The notes below the pieces were generated by a model. That model ran no database searches, had not been told where the DNA came from, and saw only the letters and a program-made list of their open reading frames with translations. The position numbers and the translations under genes were made by a program. From Lachnospiraceae bacterium (GTDB lineage: Bacteria; Bacillota; Clostridia; Lachnospirales; Lachnospiraceae): a DNA stretch of 64,000 nt. Location of the stretch: the NCBI GenBank assembly GCA_017476665.1, contig JAFUZJ010000058.1, positions 1 to 64,000 on the forward strand, in the 5' to 3' direction. Below are positions 53,112 to 63,027 of the stretch, piece after piece (within the stretch, counting starts at the first letter, position 1; every line of letters starts with the position of its first letter).

Positions 53112-54464
53112 CTAAAAGTATCTGATATAGATTCCTATCATACTGATCGTTATGACAAGAATGGTTGCCGGTGCCAGGTATTTGCAATATTTTCCCCATC
53201 CGATCATGTGCCCGTTCTGGGAAGCAATTGAAATACCCACAACATTTGCGGAAGCGCCGATCGGTGTGGCGGAGCCTCCGATATCCGTTCCCATGGCAAG
53301 CGTCCATGCAAGGATCGACAGGTCAAGTCCTGTCGCAGCTGCAAGTGACTTGATCACCGGTATCATAGTGGCCGCAAACGGAATATTATCCACAAAAGCG
53401 CTCGCCAGAGCTGAGATCCACAAAATGATTGCTACCATCAGTCTGGGGTCATCGCCGCTGATTTCCTCAATCACAGATGCGATCAATTCCAGGATTCCCG
53501 TTTTTTCCAACCCGCCGACTACAATGAAAAGACCGATAAAAAACAGGAGTGTCTTATAATCTATCTTTCGGATCAGCGTCCCCGCATCTTTCCCTGATGT
53601 AAGCAACGTGATCAGCGCGATCCCTGTGCCAATGGTCGCCACTGTCAGCCCGGTCATGGCATGGGTTACCAGCAGCAGAACAGCAAGTCCAAAAATAATG
53701 CAGCTGGTACCAAACTCTCTCTTGCTCTTGATCGCGCTGCCCGGCTCCGGATAGGATGTCGCATCGGCTTCACACGTATTCTGTACCAATTTCTTTCTGA
53801 AACACAGATAAAAATAGCATACCACTACCATAAGCGAAATCAATGCGATCAAACCCGTGTTTGTGATAAAATCGCCAAAAGAATATCCCAGTGAGGTGCC
53901 AATAATAATGTTCGGCGGATCACCGCACATGGTCGCCGAACCGCCCAGATTCGCACAGAACACCTCCGCAAGGATCACCGGGATCGGTGAAAATTTCAAA
54001 AGTTCCGCCAGTTCTACCGTAACTGCAGCCAAAAACAGGATTACGGTGATACTGTCTATAAACATTGCCAATACAAAAGATATGATCATAAAAGAGATCA
54101 GAATGGGAACCGCTTTATATTTCACGGCTTTGGCGATCCGCAGGCAGAGCCACCTGAAAAATCCTGATTTTCCCATTCCCTCCACCATGATCATCATTCC
54201 CGCAATAAACAGGATCGTTGCCCAATTGACTCCCGTTGAAACGCTTTCTGACATACCTCCTGCATACCAAAATTGAACGGTCGCAAATTCCCTGAAATTA
54301 AGGGTTTCCCATATCGCGGTCCCGCTCCGCATGCAGATTCCGAAGACGACAACTATCATCAGTGCGCCGCAGCCAAGCGAAGCCCACTGTCTCTCTATTT
54401 TTTCAGAAACTATAAGTGCAAACATGACCACAAATATAGTTACTGCCATTATTTGTGCAATCAA
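53112..54464 (-). CDS. SLC13/ArsB-type (IT superfamily) permease
   Basis: A 450-aa transporter with about 11-12 helices. ANLGGSATMCGDPPNIIIGTSLG and, in the second half, GTDIGGSATPIGASANVVGI are the paired re-entrant motifs of the ion-transporter superfamily that includes ArsB, NhaD and dicarboxylate carriers. Substrate could be an anion or Na+/H+. The start is TTG at 54464 with AGAGG 7 nt upstream; an ATG at 54449 is possible. Confidence 0.88.
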   Translation of the reverse strand: MIAQIMAVTIFVVMFALIVSEKIERQWASLGCGALMIVVVFGICMRSGTAIWETLNFREFATVQFWYAGGMSESVSTGVNWATILFIAGMMIMVEGMGKSGFFRWLCLRIAKAVKYKAVPILISFMIISFVLAMFIDSITVILFLAAVTVELAELLKFSPIPVILAEVFCANLGGSATMCGDPPNIIIGTSLGYSFGDFITNTGLIALISLMVVVCYFYLCFRKKLVQNTCEADATSYPEPGSAIKSKREFGTSCIIFGLAVLLLVTHAMTGLTVATIGTGIALITLLTSGKDAGTLIRKIDYKTLLFFIGLFIVVGGLEKTGILELIASVIEEISGDDPRLMVAIILWISALASAFVDNIPFAATMIPVIKSLAAATGLDLSILAWTLAMGTDIGGSATPIGASANVVGISIASQNGHMIGWGKYCKYLAPATILVITISMIGIYIRYF

Positions 54465-54557
54465 AATATTTCCTCTCTTTCCTTGTAAAATAATCCACGA
54501 AAAATAGACCCTCCTTCCGAGAGCATTCCGTGTAAAATTTAAGATCAGAGAGATTCT

Positions 54558-54983
54558 TTATTTTTGACCGTCCTGCAAATGAATAAACCGAACAATAGAT
54601 ACTTTTCCATGACTATGTAAATGATAACATTTCACAGAAACCTGTTTGAGTGTCAACAGAACAAACCCTGTCAACAGTAAGAATACAAAGACCAGTGTAC
54701 GCAGATTTTCCTCACGGATCTGTCTTCCGGAAGGAATGATTCCAGAAAGTCGGGCCTGTTGTCCGCTGATTTCTCTTGTATCAGCCTGCACCCTGCTGTT
54801 TCTGGACTGAAGAGACGTATACTCCATCTGACGAGTATTTGCATCAGAAGCATGCACAACATCACGAGGTATTTCCAATGCAAAAATACCCCAGATCAAT
54901 ATCATACTCAGGATCGCACATTCCATGCGTATCATATTATGTATGAAATTCTTTTTTAGTCGATCGATATCATGCAGTTTCAT
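54558..54983 (-). CDS. Hypothetical membrane protein, 141 aa
   Basis: Two hydrophobic segments (ECAILSMILIWGIFALEI and LRTLVFVFLLLTGFVLLTL) flank a polar middle region with QMEYTSLQSRNSRVQADTRE. The end is His- and Lys-rich (CYHLHSHGKVSIV). It lies alone between the permease gene and nth. No Shine-Dalgarno of note and no family recognised; it may be a real but lineage-specific gene. Confidence 0.55.
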   Translation of the reverse strand: MKLHDIDRLKKNFIHNMIRMECAILSMILIWGIFALEIPRDVVHASDANTRQMEYTSLQSRNSRVQADTREISGQQARLSGIIPSGRQIREENLRTLVFVFLLLTGFVLLTLKQVSVKCYHLHSHGKVSIVRFIHLQDGQK

Positions 54984-55029
54984 AATATCATTATTGTATT
55001 ATGAACCCTTTCTTGTGTCAAACAAAAAT

Positions 55030-55689
55030 TTATTTTGATTCCGTTTTTGATTTCGTTTCCAACACCTGCTTGCAGATATCCCGCACGCAGCATTTGTCAC
55101 AATAGGGCTTTGTTCTGGCGGTACAAACCGCGCGTCCGTGATCCACCAGGCGATGGCAGAAATCATTTCCCTCCTCGGGCGGAATGATCTTCCACAATTC
55201 TTTCTCTACCTTTCCCGGCTCTTTCACGCCGTCCACCAGCCCCATGCGGTTCACCAGGCGGATGCAATGAGTATCCGTCACGATCGCAGGCTTTCCGAAC
55301 ACATCCCCCATAATGAGATTGGCGCTTTTTCTGCCCACGCCGGGCAGCGCCAATAGCGCCTCCATGGTATCGGGCACCCTGCCGCTGTACGTATCCCGCA
55401 GCACCTTCATGCAGGCGCTGATATCCCGCGCCTTACTGTTGCCCAGACCGCAGGGCCGCACGATTTTCTCAATCTCCTCCACCGGTGCTTCTGCCAGAGC
55501 GTTCACATCCGGATATTTCGCATATAAATCTTCCACTACCACATTGACACGGGCATCCGTACACTGTGCCGCCAGACGCACACTGACGAGCAATTTCCAT
55601 GCCTCGTCATAGTCCAATGTGCACACGGTTTCCGGATATTCCTGTTTCAGGCGCTCAATAATCGCCAGTGCACGCTGTTTCTTTGTCAT
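55030..55689 (-). CDS. nth: Endonuclease III
   Basis: A 219-aa DNA glycosylase/AP lyase. LLALPGVGRKSANLIMGDVFGKPAIVTDTHCIRL holds the HhH-GPD motif with catalytic Lys (GRKSA) and Asp (TDTH). The Fe-S cluster Cys are in CTARTKPYCDKCCVRDIC; the first gap is seven residues, one more than in E. coli. The ATG at 55689 follows GGAGG by 8 nt; the longer frame to 55770 overlaps rlmH. Confidence 0.95.
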   Translation of the reverse strand: MTKKQRALAIIERLKQEYPETVCTLDYDEAWKLLVSVRLAAQCTDARVNVVVEDLYAKYPDVNALAEAPVEEIEKIVRPCGLGNSKARDISACMKVLRDTYSGRVPDTMEALLALPGVGRKSANLIMGDVFGKPAIVTDTHCIRLVNRMGLVDGVKEPGKVEKELWKIIPPEEGNDFCHRLVDHGRAVCTARTKPYCDKCCVRDICKQVLETKSKTESK

Positions 55690-55714
55690 CCTTTGTACCT
55701 CCTTATATAAGGCC

Positions 55715-56194
55715 TCATTTGTGGTAGGGTTCTCCGTGATTGATCCGGAATGCCCGATAAATCTGCTCACACAAGATCACCCGCATCAGCTGATGCGGAA
55801 AAGTCATATCAGAGAAGCTCAGATGAAAATCTGCCCTCTTCGTCACGGAAGCATGCAGCCCCAGGGAGCCTCCAATCACAAAGCAAAGACTGCCGCGCCC
55901 TTCCACCACAGCCTTGTCCATCCATGCGGCAAACCCTTCGGAATCAAATTTTTTCCCGCCGATCTCCAACGTACAGAGAAAGGTATCCTCCTTTATCCTG
56001 GACAGAATCCGTTCCGCCTCCTTCGCCTTGATCTGTTCCTCTAAAGCAACAGACGCCTTGTCGGGCGTCTGTTCATCCATCACTTCGATCACTTCCAGCT
56101 TACAATATCTGGTCAGTCTTTTGGCGTATTCCTCTATGGCGTCCCGATAAAATTTTTCTTTGATCTTACCGACACACAGAATAGTTATTTTCAT
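55715..56194 (-). CDS. rlmH: 23S rRNA (pseudouridine-1915-N3) methyltransferase
   Basis: A 159-aa SPOUT methyltransferase. FVIGGSLGLH is the SAM-binding knot and the C-terminal QIYRAFRINHGEPYHK is invariant in RlmH. It overlaps the 3' end of the upstream membrane-protein gene by 4 nt. Confidence 0.97.
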   Translation of the reverse strand: MKITILCVGKIKEKFYRDAIEEYAKRLTRYCKLEVIEVMDEQTPDKASVALEEQIKAKEAERILSRIKEDTFLCTLEIGGKKFDSEGFAAWMDKAVVEGRGSLCFVIGGSLGLHASVTKRADFHLSFSDMTFPHQLMRVILCEQIYRAFRINHGEPYHK

Positions 56195-56706
56195 ACATCC
56201 ACATCCGTTTCCGCTTGCTCGCCAAAGATCCGATCATAGAGCTTTTCATCCAGAAAACGCTCCAGTTGTGTTTGATTCAGATTGATAAACTGATCATTGA
56301 TCCTTTGCTTTATGTATGCGCTTCGAATAAAGTACAGGACCTGCTCGTCCTCTCCGTCCGAATCAATCACGGCATTCGTCAGTTTTGCCGCGTTGGTATC
56401 AATTTCTTCCGCTGTAAGGTTATCCATACACCAGGCTTCTACCGCTTCCATCAATGTATTATCCGCCTTGGTCTTTTCGGCAGCTCCTTTGGCACTCTTA
56501 AAAGACAAAGCCCCCATGACCAGGAACAATACAAACACCGCCATCATTACGCCATAGAACATATAAGGGTTAGCCACCGTTGCGGGAAACACCCCCATTG
56601 CTCCTAATATGGCAAGGATCAGACCGACTCCTCCGACCAGCAAAAGTGCCCAGCCGGAAGAGCGATAATCATTTTCATTGATCGGATTCGGAGAAAACAT
56701 AGCCAT
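56191..56706 (-). CDS. Membrane protein of unknown function, ~171 aa
   Basis: Two adjacent transmembrane helices (LLLVGGVGLILAILGAMG and FYGVMMAVFVLFLVMGAL) followed by a ~100-residue cytoplasmic tail containing EAWCMDNLTAEEID and FINLNQTQLERFLDEKLYDRIFGE. I choose the ATG at 56706 because GGAGG lies 8 nt upstream; 56712 and 56700 are alternatives. It is 5 nt from the nfnB stop and overlaps rlmH, so all may share a transcript. Confidence 0.75.
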   Translation of the reverse strand: MAMFSPNPINENDYRSSGWALLLVGGVGLILAILGAMGVFPATVANPYMFYGVMMAVFVLFLVMGALSFKSAKGAAEKTKADNTLMEAVEAWCMDNLTAEEIDTNAAKLTNAVIDSDGEDEQVLYFIRSAYIKQRINDQFINLNQTQLERFLDEKLYDRIFGEQAETDVDV

Positions 56707-56711
56707 GGTCA

Positions 56712-58097
56712 TTACCTCCCGCTCAAATACTCGTCAATACCCTTGGCGGCAGCTTTTCCTGCTCCCATGGCAAGAATGACCGTTGCAGCCCCTGTCACAG
56801 CATCACCACCGGCATATACGCCTTCCTTGGTGGTCTTGCCGTTCGCCTCATCTGCCACAATACATTTCCATTTATTGGTCTCCAGACCGTCTGTCGTGGA
56901 AGAAATCAGCGGATTCGGCGATGTCCCCAGTGCCATGATGACTGTGTCCACATCCATGGTAAAGGCAGAATCCGGAATTTCCACCGGTCTCCTTCTGCCG
57001 GAGTCATCAGGTTCACCCAGCTCCATACGGATACAGGTCATACCGGTTACCCAGCCTTTCTCATCGGAAAGGATCTCTGTAGGATTGGTGAGCAGGTCGA
57101 AGATAATGCCCTCCTCCTTTGCGTGATGCACCTCCTCCACTCTGGCCGGTAATTCTTCCTCGCTTCTGCGGTATACGATATGCACTTCCGCACCCAGACG
57201 CAGTGCTGTTCTTGCGGCATCCATAGCCACGTTTCCGCCGCCCACGACAGCCACTTTTTTGCCGCGCATAATGGGCGTATTGGACTTCTCATCAAACGCT
57301 TTCATCAGATTACTTCTGGTCAGATATTCATTCGCGGAGAATACGCCGTTTGCATTCTCTCCGGGAATTCCCATAAACTTGGGCAGACCTGCGCCGGAAC
57401 CGATAAACACCGCATCAAAGCCTTCCTCATCCATCAGCTCATCGATTGTTGTCGATTTACCGATGACTACATTGGTCTCTATCTTTACACCAAGCGCTTT
57501 TACATTCTCAATCTCCTTCGCCACAACTTCTTCCTTGGGCAATCTGAACTCCGGTATACCGTAAACGAGCACACCACCTGCCTCATGCAGCGCCTCAAAG
57601 ATCGTCACATCGTATCCCATCTTTGCAAGGTCTCCCGCACAGGTCAGACCCGCCGGCCCGGAACCGATCACAGCCACTTTCTTGCCCTTTTTCTCCTTGG
57701 CACCTTCCGGCTTGATTCCGTTCTCTCTTGCCCAGTCCGCCACAAAGCGCTCCAGCTTACCGATGGAAATGGGTTCTCCCTTGATACCTCTGATACATTT
57801 GCCTTCGCACTGGCTCTCCTGCGGGCAGACACGTCCGCAGACGGCAGGAAGCGCACTGGACTCACTGATCACCTGATAAGCCTTCTCAATGTCCCCGTTT
57901 TTCACCTGCTCAATAAACCCGGGAATATTGATGGCTACGGGGCAGCCTTTGATACACTGAGCATTCTTACAGTTGATGCAGCGGGTTGCCTCCTCCATCG
58001 CTTCTTCTTTGTTATATCCCAGACAAACCTCTGCAAAGTTTGTTGCTCTCTCTTTTGCATCCTGCTCTCTGACAGGAACTTTCTTCAATACATCCAT
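56712..58097 (-). CDS. nfnB: NfnB/GltA-like NADPH-dependent oxidoreductase large subunit
   Basis: A 461-aa flavoprotein. The N-terminal CINCKNAQCIKGCPVAINIPGF and CPQESQCEGKCIRG carry the [4Fe-4S] Cys, followed by FAD (AVIGSGPAGLTCAGDLA) and NADPH (AVVGGGNVAMDAART) sites. Annotation tools often call it glutamate synthase small subunit. The adjacent gene and its order make it the NfnB subunit of NADH-dependent ferredoxin:NADP+ oxidoreductase, which bifurcates electrons. No glutamate synthase large subunit is present. Confidence 0.9.
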   Translation of the reverse strand: MDVLKKVPVREQDAKERATNFAEVCLGYNKEEAMEEATRCINCKNAQCIKGCPVAINIPGFIEQVKNGDIEKAYQVISESSALPAVCGRVCPQESQCEGKCIRGIKGEPISIGKLERFVADWARENGIKPEGAKEKKGKKVAVIGSGPAGLTCAGDLAKMGYDVTIFEALHEAGGVLVYGIPEFRLPKEEVVAKEIENVKALGVKIETNVVIGKSTTIDELMDEEGFDAVFIGSGAGLPKFMGIPGENANGVFSANEYLTRSNLMKAFDEKSNTPIMRGKKVAVVGGGNVAMDAARTALRLGAEVHIVYRRSEEELPARVEEVHHAKEEGIIFDLLTNPTEILSDEKGWVTGMTCIRMELGEPDDSGRRRPVEIPDSAFTMDVDTVIMALGTSPNPLISSTTDGLETNKWKCIVADEANGKTTKEGVYAGGDAVTGAATVILAMGAGKAAAKGIDEYLSGR

Positions 58098-58125
58098 CGT
58101 CTATCTCCTTTCTGATCAAGCGTCT

Positions 58126-59001
58126 CTAACAGTTACCGCATCCGCCGTGGTGGGTGTCGCCTTCCTCAAGTGCGAGGATTGCCTTCCCCTCCTGTGTCTT
58201 ATACAGTGATTGTCTTCTCATCGCCTCATCAAAATTGACTGCATGTCCGTCAAACTCCGGTCCGTCAACGCAGGCAAACTTTACTTTGCCGCCTACGGTA
58301 ACACGGCAGGCACCGCACATGCCGGTTCCGTCCACCATGATCGGATTCAGGCTGACAATGGTCGGAAGCTCATATTCTTTGGTCAGCAGGCAGACAAACT
58401 TCATCATGATCATAGGGCCGATGGCAACGCAGACGTCATATTTTTTACCCTCTGCGATCAGATCCTTGATGACCTGGGTCACCATGCCGCTCCTGCCATA
58501 GGAACCGTCATCTGTGGTCACATAGAGATTGCCCGCAACCGCTTCCATCTCTTTTTCCAGGATCAGGAGATCCTTCGTCTTGCTGCCCACGATCACATCT
58601 GCCTGGATTCCGTGCTCATGCAGCCATTTCACCTGGGGATATACAGGCGCAGCACCCACACCACCGGCCACAAACAGCATCTTTTTCTGCTTGAGGCTCT
58701 CCAGGTCCTCTTTTACAAATTCGGAAGCACAGCCCAGAGGACCCACAAAATCGTGAAAATAATCTCCCTCTTTCAGGTCAGCCATCATTTTGGTAGCCGC
58801 ACCGACTGTCTGAAACACGATGGTCACCGCACCGGTTTCTCTGTTGTAATCACAGATGGTCAAAGGGATCCTCTCACCGTCCGCATCCATTCTCACAATG
58901 ACAAACTGTCCCGGCTGGCAGGACTTTGCCACGCGTTTTGCCTCCACATCCATCAGATAGATGTTTGCAGCCAGTTCCTGTTTCTTCAGAATTTTGTACA
59001 T
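58126..59001 (-). CDS. nfnA: NfnA-like FAD/[2Fe-2S] subunit (sulfide/dihydroorotate dehydrogenase-like)
   Basis: A 291-aa ferredoxin-reductase-like protein. RIPLTICDYNRETGAVTIVFQ is the FAD site, VAGGVGAAPVYPQ the NAD site, and GMCGACRVTVGGKVKFACVDGPEFDGH the [2Fe-2S] cluster. It ends GGCGNC. With NfnB it couples NADH and reduced ferredoxin to NADP+ reduction, giving NADPH for biosynthesis, including the folate C1 genes downstream on the map. Confidence 0.9.
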   Translation of the reverse strand: MYKILKKQELAANIYLMDVEAKRVAKSCQPGQFVIVRMDADGERIPLTICDYNRETGAVTIVFQTVGAATKMMADLKEGDYFHDFVGPLGCASEFVKEDLESLKQKKMLFVAGGVGAAPVYPQVKWLHEHGIQADVIVGSKTKDLLILEKEMEAVAGNLYVTTDDGSYGRSGMVTQVIKDLIAEGKKYDVCVAIGPMIMMKFVCLLTKEYELPTIVSLNPIMVDGTGMCGACRVTVGGKVKFACVDGPEFDGHAVNFDEAMRRQSLYKTQEGKAILALEEGDTHHGGCGNC

Positions 59002-59061
59002 AAATCCACCTCTCTGTTTTATTGCTTTTCTATCTCTTTACAACATTACATCCGAATCCGA

Positions 59062-60453
59062 TCACATCACGGTCATCTGAATCTCCCCTGTGTAGACATC
59101 CACAACATAATAATTTCCCGTCCGAGCAATTCCACCGGCTTCGTCTACCAATACTTCCGCAAACAGATAGACAGCCTCTTTTCCCTTCCAGTCCGTGACA
59201 TATAAATACTCAAACAGATAATGCTCACTGGTATCATCAAAATGCCCTGCTTCATCCAGAATCCTTCCGTTCTTCAGCGCATATTCCCGCACCAGTTTTT
59301 CCGCTCCGTTCGGCGTGATATCTGTGCGCAGAGACAAGATGAAGGTTCTTTCCACAACAGCACTGCTGTTTGACGATTCCAGACGGGCAAAACTAAAATG
59401 ACTCTCTCCCAAAGGCAGCGGAATGGGACCTGTATACTTTGCAGAATTTTTTGTCGGTGTCGTCCCATTTGTCGTATAATAAATATTTTCGGAGTTATTG
59501 GTCACCGTGATCTTATAGGGCAGATCATATTCTCCTCCGTCCAGATTTATCTCCGGAGCCTCCAATTCCGTAACCGTAATATGATACCACGCGCTGGCGA
59601 CCTGGCTTTGTACGCCGTTTTCATTGATATACACAGCTTTTACAGTGAAATCTCCATCTTCCATCAAAATGGGAGAAACATACTGTGTCTTGGACGCATC
59701 GGGCGTCTCTCCGTCTAATGTATAGTAAATCTTTCCGCCTCCGGAAGCTGTCATCTTCAGCGCTTTCACTTCTTCATATTCCCCTGATGGCACACTGAAT
59801 TGCGGTCTCTCAGCAATATAATTCTGATAGGTTGTCCGAATGGATGCCAGCGGGCAATTGATCAGCATATCATGGATTGCCTGATATTCTTCTCTGGCAC
59901 AATAAATTGCAATGAGTTTTCCGTAAATGCTCTCCAACTGCTCCTGTTCCGTTCTGGGATCCTCGATGATCGCTCTCAGCCAATATTCATAATTTTCTTT
60001 ATCATTTTTTAAAAAATAAACCTGTGCAATGCTTAATTTCAGATCGGTATTTGTCGGTTCCAACTCCATGGCCCGTTCATAATAATGAATCGCATCCTCG
60101 TACCGGGCTGAATTTGTCGACTTAACAGCCTGCTCAATTTGATACTCCGCCGAATAATACTGAACGATCTTCACTCCGATCCAGATCACTGCTGCAACAA
60201 AAAATACCAACATTGCCCAACCGGCAATGATCTTCCTGCGGCCGGCCTGTATCTTGTCACTTTTGGGAGCCTTTGAACCCTTTGACAATTGCCTGGATGG
60301 CGGAGAAACTTCTTTTACAATATCCTTCAGATTCTGCTCAATATTTTGCTCAAACTCCGGTTCAAAATCGGGCACTATATGGATATCCTCACCGCATTGC
60401 TCGCAATAGAGGAGACCTTCCTGCATCTCCGCTCCGCAATTTGGACATTTCAT
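59062..60453 (-). CDS. Zinc-ribbon, membrane-anchored TPR protein with CHB_HEX_C-like repeats
   Basis: A 463-aa multidomain protein. A zinc ribbon (CPNCGAEMQEGLLYCEQCG) is followed by one transmembrane helix (IIAGWAMLVFFVAAVIWIGV) and a TPR-like region (YEDAIHYYERAMELEPTN). Two copies of a chitobiase C-terminal-type module follow, each with a YYTxxGxTP motif (YYTLDGETPD and YYTTNGTTPT). The C-terminal ~90 residues are strand-rich. The inside zinc ribbon and outside binding modules suggest a sensor or scaffold; function unknown. Confidence 0.8.
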   Translation of the reverse strand: MKCPNCGAEMQEGLLYCEQCGEDIHIVPDFEPEFEQNIEQNLKDIVKEVSPPSRQLSKGSKAPKSDKIQAGRRKIIAGWAMLVFFVAAVIWIGVKIVQYYSAEYQIEQAVKSTNSARYEDAIHYYERAMELEPTNTDLKLSIAQVYFLKNDKENYEYWLRAIIEDPRTEQEQLESIYGKLIAIYCAREEYQAIHDMLINCPLASIRTTYQNYIAERPQFSVPSGEYEEVKALKMTASGGGKIYYTLDGETPDASKTQYVSPILMEDGDFTVKAVYINENGVQSQVASAWYHITVTELEAPEINLDGGEYDLPYKITVTNNSENIYYTTNGTTPTKNSAKYTGPIPLPLGESHFSFARLESSNSSAVVERTFILSLRTDITPNGAEKLVREYALKNGRILDEAGHFDDTSEHYLFEYLYVTDWKGKEAVYLFAEVLVDEAGGIARTGNYYVVDVYTGEIQMTVM

Positions 60454-60476
60454 AGCCTATCCTCTTTCCTTACAGA

Positions 60477-61322
60477 TTATTTCTGCAGTGCAACCGACTC
60501 CACGCAATTGTTCATCAACATAGCGATTGTCATAGGACCCACACCGCCCGGCACAGGAGTAATGGCGCTGCAATGAGGCTCTACGCTTTCAAAATCCACA
60601 TCCCCGCAAAGTTTATTGTTTTCATTCCGATGGATACCCACATCAATAACTACGGCACCTTCTTTTACATAATCTGCCGTGATCATCTTCGGTTTTCCGA
60701 TCGCAACAACCAAAATATCAGCGCGTCTGGTCACTTCCTTTAAGTCTTTCGTACGGCTGTGGGTCACGGTCACGGTTCCGTTCTCCCGCAAAAGCAGCAA
60801 TGCCATCGGCTTACCTACGATATTGCTTCGGCCGATCACAACGCATTCCTTTCCTGCGATCTCTATACCGGAACGCTTTAACAGCTGGATAATCCCTGCC
60901 GGCGTACAGGAAACAAATCCCGGCTTGCCGATACAGAGCGCACCCACATTCTGCGGGTGAAAACCGTCCACATCTTTGCTGGGATGAATCGCATCCAGTA
61001 CCTTTTCCTCATTAATATGTTTCGGAAGCGGCAATTGTACCAGGATACCGTTTACATCTTTTCTGGCATTCAATTCCCCGATCAGCTCCAACAGTTTCTC
61101 CTCGGTTGTATCCTCCGGCAGCTCATATGCCAGAGAACGGATCCCGATATACTCACATGCCTTCTTCTTATTTCCCACATAAACCGTGGAAGCAGGATCA
61201 TTTCCCACCTGGATCACCGCCAGTGTGACTTCCACGCCTTCCGCTTTCATCTGTGCAACCTTTTCCCTGCACTCATCCTTGATCTGCACCGAAATTGCCT
61301 TGCCGTCAATCAACTTTGCCAT
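60477..61322 (-). CDS. folD: Bifunctional methylenetetrahydrofolate dehydrogenase/cyclohydrolase
   Basis: A 281-aa FolD. VYVGNKKKACEYIGI contains the catalytic Lys, ILVQLPLPKHI is the folate site, VIGRSNIVGKPMALLL the NADP Rossmann loop and TPVPGGVGPMTIAMLM the C-terminal signature. It interconverts methylene-, methenyl- and formyl-tetrahydrofolate. It lies 34 bp after fhs, forming the C1 operon. Confidence 0.97.
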   Translation of the reverse strand: MAKLIDGKAISVQIKDECREKVAQMKAEGVEVTLAVIQVGNDPASTVYVGNKKKACEYIGIRSLAYELPEDTTEEKLLELIGELNARKDVNGILVQLPLPKHINEEKVLDAIHPSKDVDGFHPQNVGALCIGKPGFVSCTPAGIIQLLKRSGIEIAGKECVVIGRSNIVGKPMALLLLRENGTVTVTHSRTKDLKEVTRRADILVVAIGKPKMITADYVKEGAVVIDVGIHRNENNKLCGDVDFESVEPHCSAITPVPGGVGPMTIAMLMNNCVESVALQK

Positions 61323-61356
61323 AACACACTCTCCATTCTTTCAACTGTACTGAAAC

Positions 61357-63027
61357 TTAAAATAAACCGACAATCCTGCCGTCATCATCCACATCGATCC
61401 GATAGGCCGCAGGCTCCTTGGGCAGCCCGGGCATCGTCATGATCGCACCGGTAAGCACTACCACAAACCCGGCACCTGCCGAAACGTAAACTTCTCTTAC
61501 ATTGATTTCAAATCCCTCCGGACGCCCCAATAATTTCGGATCATCCGAAAGAGAATACTGATTTTTGGCCATGCAGACCGGAAAGCTCCCATATCCCAGC
61601 TTTTCCAGCTTGTTTAACTGCGTCAACGCAGCGGCAGTAAAGGTTACATCCGCCGCACCATAGATCTCTGTCGCAACTATTCTGATCTTTTCTTTTAAAT
61701 TCAGTTCATCTTCGTAAAGGACCTGAAAATGACCGGTTTTCTGCTCTAACGTCTGCAGAACTTTCTCTGCCAGTTCTATACCGCCTTCTCCGCCTTTTTC
61801 CCAGACCTGTGAGATCGCGAAATCACACCCCTTGGCCTCACACATCTCCTTCACCATGGCGGTTTCCGCTTCTGTATCGGACACAAATGCATTCAGTGTG
61901 ACCACAACCGGTACACCGTATTTCTGGAGATTTTCGATATGTTTTTCCAAGTTGACCATGCCGCCCCGCAGCGCATCCAGATTCTCCCGATTCAGATCTG
62001 CTTTCTCCACACCGCCATTGTATTTGAGCGCACGCACCGTAGCCACCAGGACAACTGCATCCGGTTTTAAACCTGCCATACGGCACTTGATATCAAAAAA
62101 TTTCTCAGCACCCAGATCCGCACCGAATCCAGCCTCCGTAATACAATAGTCAGCCATCTTCAGAGCTGCCTTGGTAGCCCGCACGGAATTACAACCATGG
62201 GCAATATTGGCAAACGGACCGCCATGCACCAAAGCCGGCGTATGTTCCAGCGTCTGGATCAGATTCGGTTTCATGGCATCTTTCAGCAGCGCTGCCATTG
62301 CACCCACTGCATTCAGATCCTTTGCAGTCACAGGTTCCCCCGCATAATTGTACGCAACTACGATCTTGGCCAGGCGCTCTTTCAGATCCTTCAGATCCTC
62401 CGCCAGGCAAAGGATCGCCATGATCTCACTGGCCACAGTAATAATAAAGTGATCTTCCCTGGCAAAACCATCTGTCTTGCCGCCCAGACCGATCACAATA
62501 TTCCGCAGAGCGCGGTCATTCATATCTTCACAGCGCTTCCACACAATCTGTCTGGTATCGATTCCCAGCGCATTGCCCTGCTGGATATGATTGTCCAGCA
62601 TTGCCGCAAGCAGATTGTTCGCGGAAGTAATCGCATGAAAATCCCCTGTAAAATGAAGATTTAATTCTTCCATCGGCACCACCTGTGCATAACCGCCTCC
62701 TGCGGCGCCGCCTTTCATGCCAAAACAGGGACCCAGCGACGGTTCACGCAATGCGATCACCGCTTTTTTCCCCAATTTACCGAACGCTTCCCCCAATCCA
62801 ACCGTCGTGGTCGTCTTGCCTTCTCCGGCAGGAGTCGGATTGATTGCTGTCACAAGGATCAACTTACCGTTAGGATTTTGCTCAATTTTTTTGAGATAAT
62901 CGTCAGAAAGCTTTGCCTTATACCGGCCGTAAAGTTCCAAATCTTCCTCAGTGATCCCCAGATCATTAGCGATCTGCATGATTGGCAATAGTCTTGCCTC
63001 CTGTGCGATCTCAATATCTGTCTTCAT
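61357..63027 (-). CDS. fhs: Formate-tetrahydrofolate ligase
   Basis: A 556-aa enzyme. [17 protein letters not shown] is the ATP P-loop, [22 protein letters not shown] and [19 protein letters not shown] are signature blocks. It activates formate to 10-formyl-tetrahydrofolate. The start follows immediately after ftsK. No folate riboswitch was seen in the absent gap, so control must be upstream. Confidence 0.97.
   Translation of the reverse strand: MKTDIEIAQEARLLPIMQIANDLGITEEDLELYGRYKAKLSDDYLKKIEQNPNGKLILVTAINPTPAGEGKTTTTVGLGEAFGKLGKKAVIALREPSLGPCFGMKGGAAGGGYAQVVPMEELNLHFTGDFHAITSANNLLAAMLDNHIQQGNALGIDTRQIVWKRCEDMNDRALRNIVIGLGGKTDGFAREDHFIITVASEIMAILCLAEDLKDLKERLAKIVVAYNYAGEPVTAKDLNAVGAMAALLKDAMKPNLIQTLEHTPALVHGGPFANIAHGCNSVRATKAALKMADYCITEAGFGADLGAEKFFDIKCRMAGLKPDAVVLVATVRALKYNGGVEKADLNRENLDALRGGMVNLEKHIENLQKYGVPVVVTLNAFVSDTEAETAMVKEMCEAKGCDFAISQVWEKGGEGGIELAEKVLQTLEQKTGHFQVLYEDELNLKEKIRIVATEIYGAADVTFTAAALTQLNKLEKLGYGSFPVCMAKNQYSLSDDPKLLGRPEGFEINVREVYVSAGAGFVVVLTGAIMTMPGLPKEPAAYRIDVDDDGRIVGLF

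Noticed and set aside
57180..59205. Two long plus-strand ORFs (311 and 331 aa) opposite nfnB and nfnA
   Set aside because: Shadows of codon-biased coding sequence on the other strand.
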